A stretch of DNA of 59,820 bases from CAYHXN01 sp964373675 (lineage in GTDB: Bacteria > Patescibacteriota > Minisyncoccia > UBA6257 > WO2-44-18). The notes below the pieces were generated by a model, which saw only the letters and a list, made by a program, of their open reading frames with translations, had not been told where the DNA came from and searched no databases. The position numbers were made by a program, and so were the translations under genes. Numbering within the stretch: position 1 is the stretch's first letter; each line of letters opens with the position of its first letter. Below are positions 53,867 through 59,820 of the stretch, piece after piece. Where the stretch lies: NCBI GenBank assembly GCA_964373675.1, contig CAYJVO010000003.1, positions 1-59,820 of the forward strand, written 5' to 3'.

Positions 53867-53935
53867 TCTTCATCCGCCATAGCCGTAGGCGAAGGCGGGC
53901 TTTGCCTCGCCATAGCTTCAGCGAAGGCGGGCTTA
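53867..53935. repeat. Tandem hairpin repeat (GCCATAGC..GCGAAGGCGGG)
   Basis: Two diverged copies of CCGCCATAGCCGTAGGCGAA and CGCCATAGCTTCAGCGAAGG upstream of the translin-like gene. Related GC-rich hairpins are at 25665-25905. Confidence 0.7.
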
Positions 53936-53948
53936 TTCTGTTGTCGAA

Positions 53949-53998
53949 GGACTTACCTCTTAACATGAATCATGAAGTATGAATCACGAATTAAGGGG
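53949..53998. repeat. ATGAATC 7-bp tandem repeat
   Basis: ATGAATC, ATGAAGT, ATGAATC, ACGAATT units between the translin-like gene and the GC-rich gene. Confidence 0.7.
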
Positions 53999-54019
53999 TA
54001 AATCCTTTTTTGTGTTTTT

Positions 54020-54062
54020 AAAAAGAGGCCCCGACTCCGACACAATACGTCAGAGTCGGGGC
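54020..54062 (-). terminator. Strong rho-independent terminator
   Basis: 15-bp stem GCCCCGACTCTGACG / complement with a TATTG loop, then CTCTTTTT on the minus strand. Confidence 0.88.
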
Positions 54063-54077
54063 ATTAGAGTTCCGCCT

Positions 54078-54809
54078 TTAGCGGATTTCGCCGCGGTTCC
54101 AGTGGCGGGCGACCCGGCTGACCCCGTCGCCGCGACGGGGACGCTGGACCATTGCCGCCCGGACCTTGTCCGCCTTAGCAGCGAGGTTGTCCTCGCGCTT
54201 GGCTTTCTCGGCGAGCTCCTTGGCTCGGGCAAGGGAGTAGAACTCCCCGCCGACCTTGGGCTTGCACTTCTTGCAGATGCCCACCGGGGTCGGCATGCCC
54301 GTCTCGTCGGCATCGCCCTTCTCGTCGATGCGAAGAACGGCATAGTTGCCGCTCTTGATCGGCTGGCCCTCTCTGGTCCGGAGGATATAGCCGTCTCTCC
54401 GAACGTTTACCAACATGGGGGGAAACTCTGACCCGCAGTTGAAGCATGGTTCTGCTTCAGTGCTGGCCGTGGAGTCCGGCTCAAGGCCGATGTACTCGTC
54501 CCGGAGGGCCAACCGGGCCTTCTCGGTTTCTTGAGCCTCGGCCAGCGTCAGCTGGCGTTCCTGGTTGCGGGCCCGCGCCTTGAGCATGTCCCACAGGCGC
54601 CGCGCGTCGTGACCGCGTCTCTGCGCCCAGAGTTTCTGCTGCTCAGCGGTGACCCACTCGTGGGCCGCCGGAGTTAGCGGACAGGTTTCCAGGGTCACTT
54701 TTCGGCCGATCTTGGCCGAAAGTTCCTCAAGCCCTTTGGCGTCCAGCGGAGCATCGCTCCGCGGAGCCGGTGCCGGAACAGCGGCTTCGGTCTTCGTTTC
54801 CTGCGTCAT
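54078..54809 (-). CDS. GC-rich hypothetical protein with zinc-ribbon Cys pairs
   Basis: 243 residues from ATG 54809 (AGAGG seven bases upstream). Codons mostly end in G or C, unlike every neighbour. The N-terminal part is Pro/Ala-rich; a helical middle (WVTAEQQKLWAQRRGHDARRLWDMLKARARNQERQLTLAEAQETEKARL) precedes CFNCG and CKKC pairs (residues about 122-125 and 179-182) around a short beta segment. A basic tail ends GVSRVARHWNRGEIR. No family recognised. It has its own terminator and looks recently acquired from a GC-rich source. Confidence 0.68.
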   Translation of the reverse strand: MTQETKTEAAVPAPAPRSDAPLDAKGLEELSAKIGRKVTLETCPLTPAAHEWVTAEQQKLWAQRRGHDARRLWDMLKARARNQERQLTLAEAQETEKARLALRDEYIGLEPDSTASTEAEPCFNCGSEFPPMLVNVRRDGYILRTREGQPIKSGNYAVLRIDEKGDADETGMPTPVGICKKCKPKVGGEFYSLARAKELAEKAKREDNLAAKADKVRAAMVQRPRRGDGVSRVARHWNRGEIR

Positions 54810-54967
54810 GGAAAACCTCTCGTAATGTGGGCTTCTGCGCCAACTTTTTAACCCGCTCGGGTTATAACAAAGTCGGCTATTAACAGACAGCCCTATTTGT
54901 TGTACTGCGCCCATTATAGCAAACTCTAAAAAAATGTCAATAGAACAAAAATGCCCCGAAATTGGGG

Positions 54968-56056
54968 CTATGTTGCGGGATTAAATCCGTCGCCACAAAC
55001 AGTTTCCAGAATCGCGTTGCAAACTTGATAAGGGTCCATATTCGCGGCCGGTCGGCGGTCTTCCAAGTATCCTTTTTCGGCATTTGCGACCGGCGTCGGG
55101 ATTCTAATAGACGCTCCCCGATCGCCAACACCGTATCTGAAAGTATTAATATCGCAGGTTTCGTGTTTGCCAGTCAGTCGCCGATCATTATTTTCTCCGT
55201 AAACTGCTACATGTTCTTTATGAAATTTTTTCAGTTTTTCACAAGCCGTTTTTATATATTTCAATCCGCCATCTTTACGCATTTCTTGCGTACTGAAATT
55301 AGTGTGCGCTCCGGCGCCGTTCCAATCGCCGTCAATTGGTTTCGGATGAAGTTTGGCGCTGATGCCAAAATCTTCTCCGATTCGGTAAAGGAGCCAGCGA
55401 GCTAGCCATAACTGGTCAGAAACTTCCAATGGCCTTAACGGTCCAATTTGAAATTCCCATTGGGCAGGCATTACCTCCGCATTGATTCCGGCAATTCGTA
55501 AACCAGCCCTCAAACAAGCCTGAAGATGCGCTTCTACTAGTTTTCGTCCATAAACTTCGTCGCTTCCCACACCGCAGTAATACGGTCCTTGTGGTCCGGG
55601 AAAAGCGGTGCTGTTTGGCGGCCACCGGTAAGGCCTGCCGCCGTTTTCGTCATAAAGAGTATATTCTTGTTCAATGCCAAAAAGCGGTTCCCGGTCTTTA
55701 TATTTCTCCACCGCTTTTTGAAGCAAATGTCTTGTATTCGTGGAATGAGGTGTGCCATCCGGATTGAAGACCTCGCAAAGCGCTAGAAATCCTTTCTCTT
55801 GTTTCATTATTGGATCTAGAAAAAACTCAACCGGTTTCAATAAGCAATCGCTGTAATGTCCCTCTGCCTGCATTGTACTGGATCCATCAAAGCCCCATTC
55901 GGGAATATCCTTTAATGCTTTAACGTTTGTATTGTAAAGGATTTTGGTTTTAGATCGAAGTTTTTGAGGCCTTTGGCCGTCTAGCCATATATATTCAATC
56001 AGTACAGGTCTTTGATATGGTTTTACTTCCACCCCGCCCCATGCGGATTTTCTCAT
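54968..56056 (-). CDS. Glutamine synthetase type II (eukaryote-like GSII)
   Basis: 362 residues, the GSII length (type I is about 470). IPEWGFDGSSTMQAEG, FGIEQEYTLYDENG, INAEVMPAQWEFQIGP, DWNGAGAHTNFST, YGENNDRRLTGKHET and RGASIRIPT are the GSII catalytic and substrate motifs. It makes glutamine from glutamate, ammonia and ATP. AAGGAGAGAA precedes the ATG. Genes for amino-acid synthesis are rare in CPR-like genomes, so this is probably transferred. Confidence 0.95.
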   Translation of the reverse strand: MRKSAWGGVEVKPYQRPVLIEYIWLDGQRPQKLRSKTKILYNTNVKALKDIPEWGFDGSSTMQAEGHYSDCLLKPVEFFLDPIMKQEKGFLALCEVFNPDGTPHSTNTRHLLQKAVEKYKDREPLFGIEQEYTLYDENGGRPYRWPPNSTAFPGPQGPYYCGVGSDEVYGRKLVEAHLQACLRAGLRIAGINAEVMPAQWEFQIGPLRPLEVSDQLWLARWLLYRIGEDFGISAKLHPKPIDGDWNGAGAHTNFSTQEMRKDGGLKYIKTACEKLKKFHKEHVAVYGENNDRRLTGKHETCDINTFRYGVGDRGASIRIPTPVANAEKGYLEDRRPAANMDPYQVCNAILETVCGDGFNPAT

Positions 56057-56125
56057 TTCTCTCCTTATTCAAAAATCAAAATTCTACCAACAACATACAA
56101 AAAAACAGCTTCGTTGGCAACGGAG

Positions 56126-56425
56126 CTATTTTAAAAGTTCGTGAAGCCGTGCGGTTTCTTTTTCTACCAGCGGGCCGTTGTACTCTCCGCCATGGGCGGA
56201 GGCACCGCGATAGATTGGCCGTTTTTGGTCCAGGTGAAGATTCAATTCCCAACCGCCGGAAATTTCTTTAGCGTAAAGATGCCAGCGCGGGAAATCCACC
56301 CCCTCAAATCCTTTTATAAATACCATTTCTCCGGGATTTACTTGTCGTTCAAAATGATAACCTGCTTCTCGGAGGCGCGCCGGAAGATTTTTAGTTTTTT
56401 GCGGATCTTGAAAAATAAATCTCAT
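56126..56425 (-). CDS. Hypothetical protein
   Basis: 99 residues. MRFIFQDPQKTKNLPARLREAGYHFERQVNPGEMVFIKGFEGVDFPRWHLYAKEISGGWELNLHLDQKRP looks like a compact alpha/beta fold with conserved aromatic residues; HGGEYNGPLVEKETARL closes with a helix. Family not recognised. It stands 69 bp upstream of the glutamine synthetase gene on the same strand and may share its transcript. Confidence 0.6.
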   Translation of the reverse strand: MRFIFQDPQKTKNLPARLREAGYHFERQVNPGEMVFIKGFEGVDFPRWHLYAKEISGGWELNLHLDQKRPIYRGASAHGGEYNGPLVEKETARLHELLK

Positions 56426-56463
56426 TCCCCTATTGTAGCGTTAGTAGTTTAAAAGAAAAAGCG

Positions 56464-57051
56464 ATGAGCAAAGGAGATCGAATCCGAACTGCTATCGGAA
56501 TCGCGGTTTTTATAGTGATAGCGGCATTAGTGATACTTGGCGTGGGATCGAAGCCGGAGAAGGGCGGTCTTGATGCCGAAAAGGATTTTCAAGAAGCCGT
56601 CAGTCAGCTGTCTGATCAAAAAAGGGACCAATTTTTATTTCAGGCCAGAACGGTTGGGACGGAATTACAGGATGCGGAATGGATGCTCATTGACCTTTTG
56701 TCAGAAAAAAGAGAGCTGACTGAAGCAGGAGCCAAATTGCTTTTAAAAACTGTTTTGAAAATTTTGCAACTCAACGAAGCGCTGAATAAGCCAGATTTTT
56801 TCATTAACGAAAAAACCGATTTCAGTTTTCTAATCCAGCCGATACCGGACAATAATTTAGAATTACAATTGTATCTTTTCTTGATTTTAAGTAAAAAGCG
56901 GGCCGGTTACGATTGGCGTCTAGGCGTGGTTAATGATTGGCTGATGGAAACTAATATAGAATTCGCGAAGCGCCGTTCGGATGATGCTTTGGTTTATTTT
57001 TTTCATCGTGTCAAAAATTCTCGAAAAGAACTGAAAAAGCTTTTTAAGTGA
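56464..57051 (+). CDS. Membrane-anchored helical hypothetical protein
   Basis: 195 residues. N-terminal helix (IGIAVFIVIAALVILGVGS), then a soluble helical domain (EKDFQEAVSQLSDQKRDQFLFQARTVGTELQDAEWMLIDLLSEKRELTEAGAKLLLKTVLKILQLNEAL). GCAAAGGAGAT follows the ATG closely rather than preceding it; AAAGAAAAAGCG is the weak upstream site. Closed by a terminator. No family recognised. Confidence 0.6.
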   Translation: MSKGDRIRTAIGIAVFIVIAALVILGVGSKPEKGGLDAEKDFQEAVSQLSDQKRDQFLFQARTVGTELQDAEWMLIDLLSEKRELTEAGAKLLLKTVLKILQLNEALNKPDFFINEKTDFSFLIQPIPDNNLELQLYLFLILSKKRAGYDWRLGVVNDWLMETNIEFAKRRSDDALVYFFHRVKNSRKELKKLFK

Positions 57052-57073
57052 TCCGCTTCTGGCGGATTTTTTG
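57051..57073 (+). terminator. Rho-independent terminator
   Basis: ATCCGC TTCTG GCGGAT followed by TTTTTG, starting at the stop codon. Confidence 0.85.
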
Positions 57074-57108
57074 TCGGCCTGCCTGCTGGTAGGCAGAGCT
57101 GTTGGGAG

Positions 57109-57963
57109 TTAGGCCAAATTTTCCAATTTAGAACTCAGGTTCGGTTTGGGATACAAATCTTGAGGATAGATCGCAACTAATTTTATTCCATACCTCCTAC
57201 AAAGTTTTTGTTTGATCTTTATATTTCTATCGTAACGGGGGCTGTCTTTGGCCAAGCCAAACTATTCTATAAAAGTTTTCTTACTTATAGCCCAATCTGC
57301 TTTGTGACCACTGTTGGGATAAGCAGAATCTCGTACATGCTTAATTCCACTGTCAGTTAGCCAATTATCTATTAACGCTTCGGAAATGGAGTCGCACAGA
57401 TGGCCGTCTTTTGCCTTCGTTATAACTCTCTTATACATTCGATGGTCATGAGATCGATTTGGCTTTAGTCCGGCAGCTTTGACCGCATTATTCCAAGAAC
57501 CAAAAGCACGCCTACAACGATCCGCAATGAGTTTAATTTCACGTCGGGCAGGCACCCTTTCATTTTTATCAGCAAATAACTTAATTTCTTTTAGTAAATT
57601 TTCTGGTAGATAGCCCCGCCTGCCATCTTTCGCACATTTTTGTGAACAATAAAAATTTTCTCCCTTATATTTTCCTTGGCAGATTATGCAAATCTTAAAA
57701 TGATTGGCAAATCGTTTATTGTTGTTGAATATTGCAGCACAGGTTTGAGAGCAAAAATTATGTTTTGATATGTTGCTTTGCGACCTCTTAAATCCTTTCC
57801 CACAATTTACATTTTCACAAACAAGTGATAATCGCCGCTTTAAAATACTCGATTGACAGATTCTAGAACAATAAAAATTCCATTTAAATTTCTTACTTTC
57901 GTTAAATCTACTCGTTGATTTAAAAAATGTCTTTCCACAAAAATAACACTTAACATCGGGCAT
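57109..57963 (-). pseudogene. Zinc-finger PD-(D/E)XK-type nuclease interrupted by an in-frame amber codon
   Basis: The frame from ATG 57963 gives four Cys2-Cys2 type fingers (CYFCGKTF; CSRIC; CENVNCGKGF; CSQTC; CIICQGKY; CSQKC), a homing-endonuclease-associated repeat (LPENLLKEIKLFADKNERVPARREIKLIADRCRRAFGSWNNAVKAAGL) and a nuclease-like end (DSISEALIDNWLTDSGIKH; KADWAI; FIE). TAG at 57262-57264 stops it, yet the same frame continues FGLAKDSPRYDRNIKIKQKLCRRYGIKLVAIYPQDLYPK to TAA 57109-57111. FIE-Tyr-FGL is the expected motif, so TAG replaces a Tyr codon. TAG is a normal stop elsewhere in the window. Confidence 0.78.
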
Positions 57964-58009
57964 TAAGTAATTATACTCAATCGGTGCTTTCGGAGTCGAG
58001 CCTTGTTTT

Positions 58010-58084
58010 TGGTCAGGGCGGAGGGGATCGAACCCTCTATCTCACGGTCCCGAACCGTGCGTGTTACCGGTACACCACGCCCTG
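58010..58084 (-). tRNA. tRNA-Pro (anticodon CGG)
   Basis: Cloverleaf: acceptor CAGGGCG/CGCCCTG, D stem GTGT/ACAC, anticodon stem CACGG/CCGTG with loop TTCGGGA (anticodon CGG), T stem GAGGG/CCCTC with loop TTCGATC, discriminator A and encoded CCA. C1-G72 fits tRNA-Pro. Confidence 0.94.
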
Positions 58085-58091
58085 ATGGTTA

Positions 58092-59627
58092 CTACTTCAC
58101 AAAATACCTTCTCATAATCTCCTCGTCAATTTTATTTTGCGCCTTCTGGGCATTCTTTTTCGCCGTCACTGTCATACTCGCTAGCTCTTTTTCCGACAAT
58201 TTGCCCAATTCTTTCACCCGCTTGGCTAGTTTTTCCTTTTCATTTAGCTTTGGATTATCTAGGACTTCTTCTAAAAGGATATTAAGAATTTGGCCAATCT
58301 TCGGCCCGGGTTCAATTTTTAATTCTTTCATCACGTCTTCGCCATTAACTTTCAGCATTTTGACGCTGATGGGATCTTTTTTAACTTTTTCAATCATAGC
58401 TTTAAGATGCCGCAAACGGTACGGGACGGCCTTAGCAACTCCTGATCCGATGCGGTCAGCCTCACGGACTAAAAATAGGTCGCCAATATTCTCTAGACCA
58501 ACTCGTTTGATTAAGCGACGCACTCCCCTTTCAGTAACTAATTCCGGATCATAGACAAACATGTGTTCTCTAACCAAAAGCGCTATTTTTTCCGTCATCT
58601 TTTTTGGGAAATGAAGCCGATCTAAAATTTCCAAAGCTATTCTCTCTCCCACATATTGATGCTGGTAAAAAGTCCAATCGCCTTTCGTGCCGCGATAGGT
58701 TTTAGCTCCGCGAGAGTCATCTTTCCAAGCTCTAGTACGTGATTTGCCGACATCATGAAGAAGTGAAGCCAGGCGCAATTCCAGAGGAAAATTATTTTGA
58801 GCCGCGTATTCCAGTGATCGGACATTGTGTTCAAATACTGTATATTTGTGATGTTTGTTCTGTTCCATATCCACTCCTTCTTCCAACTCGGGCATTACAT
58901 ATTTTAATAAACCCAGAGTTTGCATAGCGCGAATCCCTTCGTGAGCATTCTCGGTTAGCAGCAGTTTTGAAAGCTCGTCGGCGACCCGTTCTTTTGCGAT
59001 AAATTCTAATAGCCAGGCATTTTTTTTGATAGCGGCGGCGGTTTCTTTTTCTATTTCAAAACCTAGTTGGGCAGAAAAACGAATCGCGCGCATCAAACGG
59101 AGCGCGTCTTCTTGAAAGCGCTCTGGCGGATTGCCGACCGCCCGGATAATTTTTTCCTTCAGGTCTTTTTGTCCATTGAAGGGGTCAATTAGTTTAATGT
59201 TTAATGCGACATGTTTAATCGGCGTACCATTTTCCTTGTCGCTTTTTGCATTTAACTCAATGGCCAAAGCGTTAATAGTAAAATCGCGGCGAGAGAGGTC
59301 CTCTTCTAAATTTTTGGCGAAAGTAATGTCATCCGGATGCCGTTTATCGGTGTACTTTCCTTCTTTACGGTAGGTCGTTATTTCCACTAAAGCGGTGGTC
59401 GGATCTTCCGATCGGGTCTTAACACCAACTGTCCCGAATTTGTTTTCGTAAACACTGTCAGGAAAAATTTTTTGGATTTCTTCTGGCTTGGCGTTAGTGG
59501 TAAAATCCCAGTCCTTGGGTTTTTTATCCAGCAAAAAGTCGCGGACGCATCCGCCAACTAAGTAGGCCTCAAAATTGGCTCCAGCCAATTTTTCTTGAAT
59601 TTCCCCAACTTCTTTTGGAATTTTCAT
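58092..59627 (-). CDS. CCA-adding tRNA nucleotidyltransferase with HD domain
   Basis: 511 residues from ATG 59627 (MKIPKEVGEIQEKLAGANFEAYLVGGCVRDFLL); a start at 59672 is possible. GGCVRDFLLDKKPKDWDFTTN is the nucleotidyltransferase GG..DxD site, EDLSRRDFTINALAI and DALRLMRAIRFSAQLGFEIE the neck, and LASLLHDVGKSRTR with VREHMF the HD domain. It builds or repairs CCA ends; needed here because tRNA-Arg(CCG) lacks encoded CCA. The long KK-rich C-terminal tail is additional. Confidence 0.92.
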   Translation of the reverse strand: MKIPKEVGEIQEKLAGANFEAYLVGGCVRDFLLDKKPKDWDFTTNAKPEEIQKIFPDSVYENKFGTVGVKTRSEDPTTALVEITTYRKEGKYTDKRHPDDITFAKNLEEDLSRRDFTINALAIELNAKSDKENGTPIKHVALNIKLIDPFNGQKDLKEKIIRAVGNPPERFQEDALRLMRAIRFSAQLGFEIEKETAAAIKKNAWLLEFIAKERVADELSKLLLTENAHEGIRAMQTLGLLKYVMPELEEGVDMEQNKHHKYTVFEHNVRSLEYAAQNNFPLELRLASLLHDVGKSRTRAWKDDSRGAKTYRGTKGDWTFYQHQYVGERIALEILDRLHFPKKMTEKIALLVREHMFVYDPELVTERGVRRLIKRVGLENIGDLFLVREADRIGSGVAKAVPYRLRHLKAMIEKVKKDPISVKMLKVNGEDVMKELKIEPGPKIGQILNILLEEVLDNPKLNEKEKLAKRVKELGKLSEKELASMTVTAKKNAQKAQNKIDEEIMRRYFVK

Positions 59628-59696
59628 CTTTTCTTTATTTTCAGGCGATGGCCACCCTTCAAAACCCTTCATTTTTACTATATTATAAGCGATGCC

Positions 59697-59771
59697 GCCC
59701 TCGTAGTCTAATGGATAAGACGCTAGCCTTCGAAGCTAGATTTGTAGGTTCGATTCCTACCGAGGGCACCA
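59697..59771 (+). tRNA. tRNA-Arg (anticodon TCG)
   Basis: Cloverleaf: acceptor GCCCTCG/CGAGGGC, D stem GTCT/AGAC, anticodon stem CTAGC/GCTAG with loop CTTCGAA (anticodon TCG, usually written ACG-family decoding CGN), T stem GTAGG/CCTAC with loop TTCGATT, discriminator A, encoded CCA. The remaining 49 bases to the window edge show no feature. Confidence 0.94.
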
Positions 59772-59820
59772 GTATTAAACTTTCAGGGATTTTGCCGACC
59801 GATTCAGCCGCGCGAAGCGC

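Noticed and set aside
57262..57264. Genome-wide TAG recoding
   Set aside because: TAG ends dnaN, yebC, pilB and other intact genes; the amber codon is local.
58003..58554. Plus-strand frame starting with GIEPSISRSRT
   Set aside because: Antisense to tRNA-Pro and the end of the CCA-adding enzyme gene.

Overview
The window reads as chromosomal DNA of a Candidate Phyla Radiation (Patescibacteria, Parcubacteria-like) bacterium using the standard bacterial code; TAA, TAG and TGA all end recognisable genes. The inference rests on the gene set: a stand-alone 5'-3' exonuclease separate from a DNA polymerase I polymerase unit, a UvrB that ends before the UVR tail, a short YebC, a PrgI/VirB4/VirB6/pilin secretion cluster of the kind common in this group, GxxExxY and four-helix-bundle (S23) proteins, inteins in repair proteins, and many short hairpin or tandem repeats sitting in frame inside conserved genes.

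Layout. 1-12.3 kb: an EndoQ-like PHP protein interrupted by an intein that runs off the left edge, tRNA-Arg(CCG) beside a broken tRNA copy, O-antigen ligase-like protein, amino-acid permease, MgtC, EF-Tu-domain protein, SLOG protein, beta-CASP nuclease, methyltransferase, RtcB RNA ligase, and a TrpR-like regulator between two identical palindromes. 12.3-27.3 kb: archease, MurE-like ligase, RuvA, UvrB, S20, HolA, MutM, a divided polA with a second TrpR-like/palindrome cassette between its parts, TsaE, RuvB, PilB, lipoprotein, YebC and RuvC. 27.3-34.6 kb: a tiny acidic protein with a strong promoter, PBP1A, and the origin-type block dnaN-dnaA / rpmH-rnpA-yidC-jag with a DnaA box between the divergent halves. 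34.6-47.4 kb: an operon on the minus strand for a type IV secretion-like machine (pilin, split VirB4, PrgI, VirB6 and exported partners). 47.4-59.8 kb: KsgA, GxxExxY protein, a UvrD/PcrA helicase with an intein, three repeat insertions and an assembly gap, LysM-M23 peptidase, translin-like protein, a GC-rich orphan, type II glutamine synthetase, an amber-interrupted zinc-finger nuclease, CCA-adding enzyme and tRNAs Pro(CGG) and Arg(TCG).

Themes. Genome maintenance dominates (RuvABC, UvrB, UvrD, MutM, Pol I parts, HolA, DnaN, DnaA, EndoQ-like). RtcB and its cofactor archease lie about 1.3 kb apart, so RNA ligation is probably functional. The most unusual signal is the pair of TrpR-like genes, each bracketed by its own perfect palindrome, one cassette lying exactly between the two halves of polA; solitary palindromes of the same kind occur inside an O-antigen ligase gene and beside a promoter. 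The second theme is repeat invasion: 7- and 8-bp tandem repeats, hairpin insertions and two families of MITE-like elements that form gene ends, signal-peptide cores and in-frame protein insertions.
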